From Acidithiobacillus ferrooxidans ATCC 23270 (lineage in GTDB: Bacteria > Pseudomonadota > Gammaproteobacteria > Acidithiobacillales > Acidithiobacillaceae): a stretch of DNA of 64,000 nucleotides. The notes under the pieces were generated by a model. It saw only the letters and a program-made list of their open reading frames with translations, did no database searches and was not told the origin of the DNA. Positions 26,763-34,991 of the stretch are shown piece by piece. A program made the translations under genes and the position numbers. Every line of letters starts with the position of its first letter. Position 1 is the stretch's first letter. The stretch is from assembly GCF_000021485.1 (NCBI RefSeq), contig NC_011761.1, positions 2,138,001 through 2,202,000 on the forward strand. The letters are read 5' to 3'.

Positions 26763-28256
26763 TTAGTACCCCGGCGTATCGCCGCGTCCCTGCCCCGTCA
26801 TGATAAGCCGCTGTTCCGCCAACGCCTTCCGAAAACTCGCCATCGAGGAGGCCGATTCAACGGCTCTCAAGGTTTTGCCGCGATTCATAGACGCATTTTC
26901 GATACCCAGTATATGGCCCACATGGGTGCCGATGGTTTCCAGTCTCAGCTTGAGCTTTCGGTTTTCATCCAGCACCGAAGCATAGTTATCCAGCCGTTGT
27001 TCGCGTGTTTTCAAGGCGGCATCCCATTCCAGTAAACTGCTTTCCTTGTGCTGGACCTGGGCTTCCCGCTCTTTCACGTTCTCCTCACGCCTGGTCACGT
27101 TTTCATGGGCTTCCCGGATGGCGTTCCGCCCCATTTGCACCGCTTTGTCCCGAATATATTCGGCTACCTGTGCGTGGTAAGCATCCACGGCCTCCTGGGA
27201 TAGAATCCTGTTTCTGGTCATCGGGATGATCTTCCCCTCCAGCACGGGCATGGCATCCCGCACCTGTGCCGTGACGGCTTTTTTCTGCTGGCTCTGGGCA
27301 TCCAGCAGCGCCACCTCCTGCCGTTTTTTCGCAATGCCAGCATCCAGTTTTTCAAGGGCTTCACGATTGGCCGCAATGTCAACATCAAGCTTGTTTTTTT
27401 CATCATCAAGCTGACGCTGTTTTTCCTCCGCATCCTCTGCACGTTTTTTGTAAACTTCCAAGCGTTTTTTAACTTTTTCTTCATCGCCTTTCTTTTGCTC
27501 AAGATCAATTTGCGCTTGTTCAGCCAAACGGATATTTTTTAAGTACCGATCCAACGCTTCCTCTGCTTCAATTTCAATTTGCTTGCGCCGTTCCTCAACC
27601 TTGGCAATGTCGGCAGGAAGCGTTTCATGAAGCTGCTTTACTGATCGATGTATCCAGTTAGCGGGTTCTTCACCGTCTGCGATTCTCTTTTTTTTGCTCT
27701 TGCCTCTGGTGATACCCAAGTCGGACACTTCATTCCCGGCCACATCCTGCAACATCCGCAGATCAACGGCAGCCAAATTCATGGGGATTTCATGGCCCGT
27801 CTCTTGGTCATGCTTATAGCTTCTCAACATAAAATGAGCATGCGGTGCGGATTCATCACGATGCACAACCAGACTAATCAATTCACGATCGGCCAGCTTT
27901 GCAGTGCGTTCTGCGATCTTACGGAAAACTGCATTTTGTTTCTCTGGCGTCATGTCATTAATGATGGATTGCGCTTCTGTTCCAAATGTCACAATGCCAG
28001 AAAGCGCCAATCTTCCATCCTTGCGGAACCCACGCTGCTTCGCTTTTTTTCGATGCCGGATGATTTCTTGCTGGAGATGATCCGCAGATGGGCCTGCTAT
28101 CAAAATGGAATTTTTATCGCTTCTATCTTTGTCCACGTACTTAGGAATGCGCTTTGCGTCGCGCATGTCATGCTGCTGCTGGCCGCCATAGGTCACACTA
28201 TTCAAATGCTCCAGTCGCACACTAATCGTCATCGTCATGGTTCTATCCTCATGCAT
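26763..28256 (-). CDS. mobV: MobV-family relaxase (Pre/Mob)
   Basis: This 497-residue mobilisation relaxase nicks the origin of transfer of a plasmid or mobilisable element. The metal-binding motif H-R-D-E-S-A-P-H-A-H is at residues 132-141, the diagnostic HxDE...PHxH of the MobV family. The N-terminal motif V-R-L-E-H-L-N-S-V lies at about 13-21. Residues 225-470 are a long coiled coil rich in Glu, Lys and Arg, as in other MobV tails. The start is ATG 28256 or an internal Met at 7 or 9. No partner Mob gene or replication gene is near, so this is a piece of an integrated mobilisable plasmid. Confidence 0.88.
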   Translation of the reverse strand: MHEDRTMTMTISVRLEHLNSVTYGGQQQHDMRDAKRIPKYVDKDRSDKNSILIAGPSADHLQQEIIRHRKKAKQRGFRKDGRLALSGIVTFGTEAQSIINDMTPEKQNAVFRKIAERTAKLADRELISLVVHRDESAPHAHFMLRSYKHDQETGHEIPMNLAAVDLRMLQDVAGNEVSDLGITRGKSKKKRIADGEEPANWIHRSVKQLHETLPADIAKVEERRKQIEIEAEEALDRYLKNIRLAEQAQIDLEQKKGDEEKVKKRLEVYKKRAEDAEEKQRQLDDEKNKLDVDIAANREALEKLDAGIAKKRQEVALLDAQSQQKKAVTAQVRDAMPVLEGKIIPMTRNRILSQEAVDAYHAQVAEYIRDKAVQMGRNAIREAHENVTRREENVKEREAQVQHKESSLLEWDAALKTREQRLDNYASVLDENRKLKLRLETIGTHVGHILGIENASMNRGKTLRAVESASSMASFRKALAEQRLIMTGQGRGDTPGY

Positions 28257-28269
28257 CGCGTGGGGGTTT

Positions 28270-28345
28270 CAAAAGGGGCCGCCCCTTTGCCTACTGCTTA
28301 ATCGCCAGATTAAGCTTAATAGATTAAGGTTAGTCTCGACCTCTA
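28270..28345 (-). other. Candidate origin of transfer (oriT) upstream of mobV
   Basis: Directly upstream of the relaxase gene are two hairpins, AAAGGGG-CCG-CCCCTTT and GCTTAAT (28296-28302) with its complement at 28309-28315. The palindrome TTAAGCTTAA follows. MobV relaxases usually act on an oriT with such dyads next to their own gene. The nick site cannot be placed. Confidence 0.4.
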
Positions 28346-28469
28346 ACCACGCAAAACATGATACGCGCCGATAACCGACATCCGAAACACAGGCTGCAAT
28401 GGCGCCAAAATGTCACCATCATGTCCCCATGCATGCTCCGACCCGACCCATGGCCACCATGGGGTCAGC

Positions 28470-29471
28470 TCACGAAACAGAAAAATCGTTTTGCTGGCAG
28501 GCGCAATAAGGTCTCCCCGGAGCCAGTGCGCATGGATGGGCCGGATCGCCTGTCTCCACCTGCAAGGTGGGATGGTCGATGCGAAAGCGCGCCTGCAATT
28601 CATCGCTGATTTGGTTCAGAAGCGCGTCCCCCGGATAGCCGTTCGGCATGACCAGATGCGCGGTCAGCGCCGTTTCCGTGGTGCTCATGGCCCAGATGTG
28701 CAGGTCATGCACCGCCGTCACATTCGGCAGAGCGGCGAGATAGGCGCGTACCACCTGGGTTTCGATCCCTTCTGGCACGCCATGCAGGGCCAATTGGGTG
28801 GAGTCCCTCAATAACCCCCAGGTGGCGATCACGATCACCGCGCTGATGAGCAGACTCACCGTGGAATCCAGCCAAAACCAGTGCGTAAAAAGCATCACGA
28901 TTCCCGCGATGACCACGCCAAGCGAGACGACAGCGTCGCTTGCCATGTGCAAAAAGGCTGCCCGGACATTCAGATCGCCCTTGCGCCCCGCTATGAACAG
29001 CAGTGCCGTCCCGGTATTGATCAGCGTCCCGAAAGCCGCCACGCCGATCACGATACTGCTGTCTACCGGAGCTGGATGCAGCAGACGCTGAATCGCTTCC
29101 CAGGCGATCCCGCCAGTCACCACCAACAGAAATACGGCGTTGGCCAGTGCCGTCAGGATAGACGAACTGCGCAACCCGTAGGTGAAACGGACTGAGGGTG
29201 GGCGGCGGGCCAGGGCAGTGGCGCCCCAGGTCATCAACATGGCCAGCACGTCACTGAGGTTATGGCCGGCATCCGCCAGCAAGGCCAAGGAATGTCCCAT
29301 CACCCCGAACACGGCCTCAACCAGCACGAAACTCAGATTGAGCGCCACCCCGATGGCGAAGGCACGGCCGTAGCCCGCCGGGCCATGGGCATGATTATGC
29401 CCATGCGCGTGGCCATGGGTCTGCTGGTGACCAGTGGCATGGTCATGATCATCATGTTGGTCGTATGCCAT
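28470..29471 (-). CDS. CDF-family divalent cation exporter (CzcD/ZitB-like)
   Basis: This 333-residue inner-membrane cation/proton antiporter exports Zn, Cd or Co. The N-terminal 30 residues form a His-rich loop (H-D-D-H-D-H-A-T-G-H-Q-Q-T-H-G-H). Six membrane segments follow, with the transport-site H-x-x-x-D pattern in L-A-L-L-A-D-A-G-H-N-L-S-D and the second site in H-M-A-S-D-A-V-V-S-L. The C-terminal cytoplasmic domain has V-H-D-L-H-I-W-A-M-S and ends H-P-C-A-L-A. It is divergent from the MerR gene at 29571 and shares a MerR-type promoter with it, so metal-induced expression is expected. Confidence 0.92.
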   Translation of the reverse strand: MAYDQHDDHDHATGHQQTHGHAHGHNHAHGPAGYGRAFAIGVALNLSFVLVEAVFGVMGHSLALLADAGHNLSDVLAMLMTWGATALARRPPSVRFTYGLRSSSILTALANAVFLLVVTGGIAWEAIQRLLHPAPVDSSIVIGVAAFGTLINTGTALLFIAGRKGDLNVRAAFLHMASDAVVSLGVVIAGIVMLFTHWFWLDSTVSLLISAVIVIATWGLLRDSTQLALHGVPEGIETQVVRAYLAALPNVTAVHDLHIWAMSTTETALTAHLVMPNGYPGDALLNQISDELQARFRIDHPTLQVETGDPAHPCALAPGRPYCACQQNDFSVS

Positions 29472-29508
29472 ATATCATCCTTCCCCAAAAAAATCCGAAT
29501 GAATGGCC

Positions 29509-29541
29509 ATTACAAACCTTGTAGTCACTACATAGTCAAGG
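29509..29541 (-). promoter_or_regulatory. MerR-type promoter/operator for the CDF exporter
   Basis: On the minus strand TTGACT (29534-29539) and TGTAAT (29509-29514) form -35 and -10 boxes separated by 19 bases. This over-long spacer is characteristic of MerR-family activation. The dyad TTGTAGTCACTACA sits in the spacer, where the regulator would bind. Confidence 0.75.
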
Positions 29542-29570
29542 ATTTATACTGCGCATTTTGGGGGAATAAT

Positions 29571-30047
29571 ATGCGAATCGGCGCACTTGGACAGGTGACC
29601 GGCGTGGATCCGGAGACCATCCGTTATTATGAGCGAATAGGCCTGTTGCCCGCGCCAACCAGGCGGGCGAATGGTTATCGCGCTTATGGCCCCGCGCATC
29701 TGGAGCGACTTGCCTTTATTCGCCATTGCCGGGCGCTGGATATGCCACTCGCGGATGTGCAGCGACTATTGCACTTGCTGGATCACCCACTGGACGATTG
29801 CCAAGACGTGGATCGACTGATCGATACGCATCTGGCGCACGTACAGGGAAGACTCCAGTCCCTACAAGCGTTGGCGCGGCAGCTTGAGCAACTGCGCGGA
29901 CGTTGCCATGGGCAACATGCAACCGCCGAATGCGGTATCCTGCATGAGTTGGTGGCCGCCGCCCAAGGGGAAAACTGTATATGTCATGGCGGTTCGGTCC
30001 AGGCCCCCTTGAAGGATGTGCAGCGATCGGTAAGCCAAACAGGCTGA
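29571..30047 (+). CDS. MerR-family metal-responsive regulator (CadR/PbrR-like)
   Basis: This 158-residue regulator has the MerR winged helix at the N-terminus (M-R-I-G-A-L-G-Q-V-T-G-V-D-P-E-T-I-R-Y-Y-E-R-I-G-L-L). A dimerising coiled coil and a metal-binding end follow, with Cys at C-Q-D-V-D (about residue 79) and C-H-G-Q-H-A-T-A-E-C (about 113-122). The pattern fits the CadR/PbrR/ZntR group. A further C-terminal C-I-C-H resembles the extra site of CadR. ATG 29571 is the start; upstream in-frame Met codons would read through the promoter. It faces away from the CDF exporter, its likely target. Confidence 0.88.
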   Translation: MRIGALGQVTGVDPETIRYYERIGLLPAPTRRANGYRAYGPAHLERLAFIRHCRALDMPLADVQRLLHLLDHPLDDCQDVDRLIDTHLAHVQGRLQSLQALARQLEQLRGRCHGQHATAECGILHELVAAAQGENCICHGGSVQAPLKDVQRSVSQTG

Positions 30048-30059
30048 CAAGGATTTTCC

Positions 30060-30710
30060 TTATTCCGTCTCCCCCGAAATGACTACCAGGCCGCCCCAGG
30101 GCAGCGTGTGGGGCAGCAGATGTTCCAGCGTTCGCGCCATCCCGTCCCCGGCAGGAAGAAATATGGCGGAATGCACCGCCAGTCGGCGTACCGGCAAACC
30201 GGAGAAGAAGTCGAGCAACTCGTTGGGACGATGCCAGTGCGCCCCATGGTAGGCCCCGCTCCCGCCGCCCTGCCCTTTCTGTCGATAAAGCAGGCTTGCC
30301 CGGTTGAGCCAGCCGATGACGAAACGCCGGCGCGCCACCCGCACGATCTCGGCCACGGCCCGCCGCTCATCTTCCACAAAACACAGTGCCGCAACCGAAA
30401 CCACCTGGTCGAAACTGCGGTCGGGAAAAGACAGTGCGCGAGCATCTCCGGCTATCCAGCGGATCTCAGGGGGGCCCTTGGCACGGGCGAAGGCAAGCCA
30501 GTCCGGGTTGGGATCCAGGCCAGTGACGAGGAGGCCCTCTTCGGCAAAGCGGCGGGTGAACCAGCCGGTACCACAGCCCACGTCCAGAAGTGTGTTCCCC
30601 GGCTGCGTCTGCAGGAGCCTGGAAAGCAGGCGGAACTCCGCCATGCCGATCCAGCGCCCGCGAGGGGTATCATACCAGGCGTCATAGGCGGCGGCGTCCA
30701 TCGGCCCCAT
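30060..30710 (-). CDS. Class I SAM-dependent methyltransferase
   Basis: This 216-residue methyltransferase is of the UbiE/Methyltransf_11 type. Motif I L-L-D-V-G-C-G-T-G-W-F (about residues 40-50) and the post-I acidic residue in V-T-G-L-D-P-N bind S-adenosylmethionine. The motif D-Q-V-V-S-V-A-A-L-C-F-V follows. The substrate is unknown. The gene lies 16 bases after atpC on the same strand and may be transcribed with it. It is convergent with the MerR gene (12 bases apart). Confidence 0.85.
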   Translation of the reverse strand: MGPMDAAAYDAWYDTPRGRWIGMAEFRLLSRLLQTQPGNTLLDVGCGTGWFTRRFAEEGLLVTGLDPNPDWLAFARAKGPPEIRWIAGDARALSFPDRSFDQVVSVAALCFVEDERRAVAEIVRVARRRFVIGWLNRASLLYRQKGQGGGSGAYHGAHWHRPNELLDFFSGLPVRRLAVHSAIFLPAGDGMARTLEHLLPHTLPWGGLVVISGETE

Positions 30711-30726
30711 ACCCGGCCCGGAGCCG

Positions 30727-31227
30727 TCAATCCTCCAGTTCCTGCACGTTCACCTTCGGCACATTCTGCAAAGCCGGGCGCTCCCAATGATAATTGCCCG
30801 TACCGCCACCCCGTTGCTCCTGTATCTGGTAGCGCTGGTACGCATGCAATTTTGCCACTTCCCGCTGCAATTCCAGTTCGGCGCGGGCAAAATCCATCGC
30901 CGGAACCGCACGTTTCGCCAGCGTACTTTGTGCGTCCTTGATGCGTTCCCTGCTTTCGTGAATATCGATATCCGCAATCCGCAGGCTGGCATCGGCGAGG
31001 ATGGTTACGATATCGGGTTGAATCTCCAGCATTCCACCCTCCAGAAAAAGAATCTGCGTCTGGCCGTCTGGCTGGGTAATGCGTAACTCGCCGGGCCGCA
31101 GCCCGGACAGCAGGGGCGCATGCCCCGGCAGAATACCGATCTCACCCAGTTCCGCCGGTACCGCCACAAAACGCGCCATACCGGTGTAGACTTCGCCATG
31201 GACATCGACAACATTCAAGCGGAATGT
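30727..31227 (-). CDS. atpC: AtpC, F1 ATP synthase epsilon subunit, start region lost
   Basis: This is the epsilon subunit of F-type ATP synthase, with the N-terminal beta-sandwich (V-P-A-E-L-G-E-I-G-I-L-P-G-H-A-P-L-L) and C-terminal helical hairpin rich in Ala, Glu and Arg. It is slightly long (about 163 residues) because of a tail after Q-R-Y-Q-I-Q. Only a TTG start (31218) is available. The family sequence F-R-L-N-V-V begins a few codons before it, and no ATG is found upstream, so the natural start is lost. atpD and the other atp genes are absent from the window. It is an isolated and probably duplicated fragment. Confidence 0.8.
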   Translation of the reverse strand, partial: TFRLNVVDVHGEVYTGMARFVAVPAELGEIGILPGHAPLLSGLRPGELRITQPDGQTQILFLEGGMLEIQPDIVTILADASLRIADIDIHESRERIKDAQSTLAKRAVPAMDFARAELELQREVAKLHAYQRYQIQEQRGGGTGNYHWERPALQNVPKVNVQELED

Positions 31228-31342
31228 TCTATTGGGGTTTAAGGAGCCACGGAACGTAAAACCCGGTTGCCCCCTTGTCCAAAGCTGTTGCCTGATTTCT
31301 TTCGGTCATGGCTTGTCCGTGCAAGCCGAACCGCTGCACGGT

Positions 31343-31969
31343 TTAACGGGATGAAACGGGCGCACGTAGTGCTTTCAAGGATTGCCGCAGGACGTTAAGC
31401 GCGGAGCTGAGAAACACACCGGAGATAAGGGCACCGACGATGATATCCGGCCAGCGCGAGGCAAGCAGGTAAATGCTGCTGGCGGCTAGTAAAACACCGA
31501 TATTGGCGATCAAATCGTTTCGAGAGCACAGCCAACTGGAACTCATGTTTAGGTTGTGGCCACGGGATCGGTACAGAAGAAAAAAGCACACGAGATTTGC
31601 GATGAGTGCCAGCACACCGACGATTCCCATCGTTTCGATACCCGGCATGGCGGGGTGAAACGCCTTGTAGGCTGCCGTCCCCAACACACCAAGCCCAAGG
31701 GCGAGCATGACGCCGCCCTTTACCAGGGCAGCAACTGTCTGCCAGCGCGCCGACCGTGCCAGCGCAAAGAGGCTGAGCCCATACACCAAGGCATCGCCCA
31801 GCATGTCCAGCGCGTCCGCCAGCAGCGAGATTGAATGGGCGATTAGGCCCGCCGAGCCCTCCACGAAAAACATGGCAGCATTGATGGCGAACACGATCCA
31901 CAGCACACGTCCGTGACTGTCGCGCATGGCATCTATCTCGCAGCTTTTGTTTTCACAGCAATTAGCCAT
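31343..31969 (-). CDS. Cation transporter, CDF-family-like (208 aa)
   Basis: This integral membrane protein has six predicted segments related to the CDF membrane domain (S-I-S-L-L-A-D-A-L-D-M-L-G-D-A, with the H/D metal site changed to Asp/Asp, and S-R-N-D-L-I-A-N). It lacks the cytoplasmic C-terminal domain. The N-terminus M-A-N-C-C-E-N-K-S-C is Cys-rich and may bind metal. Proteins like this occur with mercury and heavy-metal resistance genes in proteobacteria. It is transcribed alone. The start ATG at 31969 has GGGATCCC upstream and no strong ribosome site. Confidence 0.8.
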   Translation of the reverse strand: MANCCENKSCEIDAMRDSHGRVLWIVFAINAAMFFVEGSAGLIAHSISLLADALDMLGDALVYGLSLFALARSARWQTVAALVKGGVMLALGLGVLGTAAYKAFHPAMPGIETMGIVGVLALIANLVCFFLLYRSRGHNLNMSSSWLCSRNDLIANIGVLLAASSIYLLASRWPDIIVGALISGVFLSSALNVLRQSLKALRAPVSSR

Positions 31970-32505
31970 TTGTGGGATCCCTTGAGTTTTCTGTACCTGA
32001 CGGTAGCGTAACCTCCGTACCGGCTGTTCAGTGAATATATACCCGAATACCTCACTAATATCTCTAAAATCCGTTATGGTGATGTCGTCTTACGCCAACA
32101 AGCGGCAACGCACGGCTGGCTGGATCCACAGGAGCCTTTACCTGATGATGGTGAGCTTGCGGCAGTACCGCAGGCACTCCGTGCCCATCCAGTATGTTTT
32201 CACCCCCAAGAACCATGAGGGTGGTCACCCAACTGGTGACCACTTCGCAACGAAAACCCCCGCCCTATCTGATGAACCTCTTGATTTCAGCGAAAGGGAA
32301 CTGCTGTTTTTAGGATTAACCATGCACTCTTTCCTCGGCTTTCAGCGGTCCAAATGACAGGAGTTTTGCCTTCAGCGCCACGACCAACTTTCGCCCGGCC
32401 GCCCTTTCCCCACAAAGGCATCGTCCCGTACATCAAGCCATTCATCCGGTAGATACAGCGTTCCTGCCCGTCATGAAGGTCTGATGGCGCCAGCAGCCAC
32501 CCACA
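31970..32505. other. Region without a supported gene
   Basis: An ORF of 108 codons (32031-32357, plus strand) exists but has no family features or ribosome-binding site. I see no other structure of note. Confidence 0.4.
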
Positions 32506-32814
32506 TCAATAAGCGTTTATTGCCTGTATTTGTTTGCCAATCTCGGCAACCTTTTGGGCGTTCTTAACGACTTCCTCCCAGCGACCATCCTTGATCTGTA
32601 CAATCATGGTGTACGTTAAATATTCTGCTTTATCTTTCAGTATTTTTGTCTCATACCTTGGATTAGTTGGCGCATGATCTTCGCGTGCATAGGCAGATAA
32701 TGGCGCGGTCATAAGGATCATCATCATAAAACCCCGCAGGGCAGCATGGCGAAGTCTGATCGTCATGATCCGTATTTCTTTGTATATCTCCTGGTGGGAT
32801 GTTTCTAATGTCAT
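32506..32814 (-). CDS. Small exported hypothetical protein
   Basis: This 102-residue protein carries an N-terminal signal peptide (R-L-R-H-A-A-L-R-G-F-M-M-M-I-L-M-T-A-P-L-S-A-Y-A, cleavage after A-Y-A). A charged helical mature part of about 60 residues follows (Y-E-T-K-I-L-K-D-K-A-E-Y; I-G-K-Q-I-Q-A-I). It is probably periplasmic. The start could also be the Met at residue 17 (32766), which would place the signal peptide at the very N-terminus. It sits in a run of metal-related genes just downstream of the CusF gene. Function unknown. Confidence 0.6.
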   Translation of the reverse strand: MTLETSHQEIYKEIRIMTIRLRHAALRGFMMMILMTAPLSAYAREDHAPTNPRYETKILKDKAEYLTYTMIVQIKDGRWEEVVKNAQKVAEIGKQIQAINAY

Positions 32815-32929
32815 GGCGAATCCTCATGTATTGACTCAGATGAATTTAGTAGCGATCCAGTGGATGATATAACCCGATAATATCCCCGTGGTATTCCCCG
32901 ATGAGCCGGATTACAGTTACTTCGTATTT

Positions 32930-33295
32930 TCATTGTCTGACCGGCGTGATCCTGGTGATGACGTACCCCCCGGCGGTATCCTTTGCGAAGACGAAATTCA
33001 CGATCTCTCCAGTCTTGAGGCCGTTGAGCATAGCCGTGTTCTGGAGCAGGAAATTCATTGACATACTGGGCCAGCCAAGGGCCTTGACGGGACCCATGGC
33101 GACATTGGCCGTGTTCGCATCGGGATTGATGCTGTTGATTTTGCCCTGCCCCATGAAGGTCTGGGCCTTGGTCGCTTGGCCTGATACGGTGCCCATATTG
33201 TCCATGCCTGGCATGTTGCCCATGGCCGCATAAGCCGGAAGCGTGGCCGCTGCCGAACACGCCAGAATGAGGCTGAAATAAAAACGTTTCATGTT
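32930..33295 (-). CDS. cusF: CusF-like periplasmic copper-binding protein
   Basis: The ATG at 33295 is chosen because GGAG lies 8 bases upstream and the signal peptide M-K-R-F-Y-F-S-L-I-L-A-C-S then starts the protein. The mature protein is a small OB-fold CusF domain: G-K-I-N-S-I-N-P-D-A-N-T-A-N-V and the copper-binding W-P-S-M-S-M-N-F, in which Trp and the two Met match the Cu(I)/Ag(I) site of CusF. Extra Met residues near the N-terminus (M-G-N-M-P-G-M-D-N-M) may add sites. It would hand periplasmic Cu(I) to the CusCBA pump encoded nearby on the same strand. Confidence 0.88.
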   Translation of the reverse strand, partial: NMKRFYFSLILACSAAATLPAYAAMGNMPGMDNMGTVSGQATKAQTFMGQGKINSINPDANTANVAMGPVKALGWPSMSMNFLLQNTAMLNGLKTGEIVNFVFAKDTAGGYVITRITPVRQ

Positions 33296-33420
33296 CGTCT
33301 CCTTGCTGTTGGTGAACTGTTCGTTTATCAAAGTTTAAGCACTTAGTTATGGCAACAATTTCCGGTGTCCCTCCTTTCCGCCCACGGCGAAATTGCGCGT
33401 CCGTTCTGCTCGCCTATCCA

Positions 33421-34176
33421 TCACTCATGCCTGCTTTTCGTGTCATCTCCGTTATTTGAAGTCATGTCGTCCAGCCCTTCCGTCCCGCCGCTCGGTCCGC
33501 CTGGGTCCGCCTGGACACTGAACGCAGCGTCCCAATCGGCATGAAGGGCTTGGTATTCCGACTCGGTGAACCCCTTGTGACCGTGGATCATGGCCGATAT
33601 CAAGCCGTGGCGACCCGCGATCTCGTGCGCCATCACGAGCGCCACATGGACAATGACGAAGGCAAGCAGCAGAAAGAAACCCCATTCATGCATCACCATC
33701 AACGGGGAGTGCATCGCTTCGCTATCCGGCATGAGCGAGAGACGGATACCCAAGGCAATCTGCACCACGGCAATCAGGAAAAAGACGAGATAGGCGGGGC
33801 CGGCGAAAGCGTTATGCCCCCGATAGGGAGAAATCGGGCGGCGGAAACCGCTCAGATAGCAGGCGAGGGTTTCCCGCCAGATGCGGCGCTGGGCTGACGT
33901 CAGGGGCAGGAGGTCGCGCCAGCGCGCCGTCGGCGGGCCGACAAAGAGCCAGATGATGCGCACCACCAGCCCGGCGGCGAAAGCATAGCCGCCGACATAA
34001 TGGATGATGTCGATCTTTCCCATCAGGGCGTCAGACATGTCGTTACCCAAGGCCAGGAGGGTCGCGCCTGAGGTGAATTGCGCCATCATGGCAAGCGCCA
34101 TCCACCAATGCAGTGCCCGCAGCAGCGGGTCCCAGACAGGGTGCAGGATATAACGGTTATCCGTTGTTGAGTTCAT
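33421..34176 (-). CDS. Cytochrome b561-type membrane protein (HyaC-like)
   Basis: This 251-residue di-haem cytochrome b has about four membrane helices. Likely haem ligands are His in L-R-A-L-H-W-W (helix 1), H-Y-V-G-G-Y (helix 2), M-H-E-W-G-F and V-I-V-H-V-A-L-V-M-A-H-E-I (helices 3-4). It resembles the b-type subunit of Ni/Fe hydrogenases and thiosulphate reductases. No catalytic partner is encoded next to it, so its electron partner is unknown. The cytoplasmic tail is Asp/Gly-rich. It is probably co-transcribed with the AIM24 gene upstream (58 bases). Confidence 0.82.
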   Translation of the reverse strand: MNSTTDNRYILHPVWDPLLRALHWWMALAMMAQFTSGATLLALGNDMSDALMGKIDIIHYVGGYAFAAGLVVRIIWLFVGPPTARWRDLLPLTSAQRRIWRETLACYLSGFRRPISPYRGHNAFAGPAYLVFFLIAVVQIALGIRLSLMPDSEAMHSPLMVMHEWGFFLLLAFVIVHVALVMAHEIAGRHGLISAMIHGHKGFTESEYQALHADWDAAFSVQADPGGPSGGTEGLDDMTSNNGDDTKSRHE

Positions 34177-34234
34177 ACTTCCTCCAGGGTCTGCGTATCA
34201 TTGACCAAGCCCACAAAGATCCGGGAAACAGCCC

Positions 34235-34924
34235 TCACCATCGCGCAAGGCCGACCCCGCCACTTTGCATCCAGATGGTCCCGGGACCCTGTGCGCGGCA
34301 TATGCCCCAATTCGCTCCTGCGGCCAGATCCGTAGAAAGCGATCCCAGCCCAATGGATTCCCATTGGATCGAGGAATCACGAGCGATCCATGCCCCCGGA
34401 TCCAAGTCCAAGGATTCCCCTTTCGCCAGTGTGAGTTCCCAGACGTCCCCGTGACCGTGCAGCCAAACCAGCCCCTCCGCATCCCCTACCACGGAAAAGC
34501 GATCAATGCTTGACGCGGTGTCCCCTGTGACCCAAGGTCCGTCGCTCTCGCCGGAGAAGCTCTCGATGTGGACCGCGCCGCTCGCCGCCAGAAAGTGCGG
34601 GGTGGGTGCCAACAGAGTATCTCCGTCATGCAGGCTCACCCCGAATATCTTGCCGACGCAATCCCGGCTGAGACTCAATGACCCGGGTCCGGATGCCATC
34701 ATCAGCCACGACGGACGATCCCAAAAACTTCGAGCGCTTTTCGGCGACGTGGCCGAAATGATGGTTTTCTGGTCTTTCCACAATAAGGTGTGATGCTCAA
34801 AGAGCACAAAACTCAAAGGGCCCAAGTCCAGCGTCAATACCGGGGTTAATTCCCCATCCAGACGGAAGCGGATCCCGCCATGCCCCCCCATCTTCGCCGA
34901 TGTCAATAATTTCGGTTCCATCAT
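34235..34924 (-). CDS. AIM24 family protein
   Basis: This protein of about 230 residues has the AIM24 (TIGR00266) beta-helical fold pattern: repeated beta strands with W-V-T-G-D-T-A-S-S-I-D, G-E-S-L-D-L-D-P-G-A-W-I-A and a Gly-rich end (G-A-N-W-G-I-C-R-A-Q-G-P-G-T-I-W-M-Q). The start is placed at 34924 (or 34921) because a GGAGG lies 6 bases upstream. The annotated open frame extends further without a ribosome site. The biochemical function of bacterial AIM24 proteins is not established. Confidence 0.72.
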   Translation of the reverse strand: MMEPKLLTSAKMGGHGGIRFRLDGELTPVLTLDLGPLSFVLFEHHTLLWKDQKTIISATSPKSARSFWDRPSWLMMASGPGSLSLSRDCVGKIFGVSLHDGDTLLAPTPHFLAASGAVHIESFSGESDGPWVTGDTASSIDRFSVVGDAEGLVWLHGHGDVWELTLAKGESLDLDPGAWIARDSSIQWESIGLGSLSTDLAAGANWGICRAQGPGTIWMQSGGVGLARW

Positions 34925-34991
34925 CAATCCTCCATGCCTACGCTTCGTTAGTGTTGCCACGAACTTCTCCTTCCCACTTCGCACGGCATCA

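Noticed and set aside
32031-32357. 108-codon plus-strand ORF
   Set aside because: No ribosome site, no family pattern and odd composition. Probably chance.
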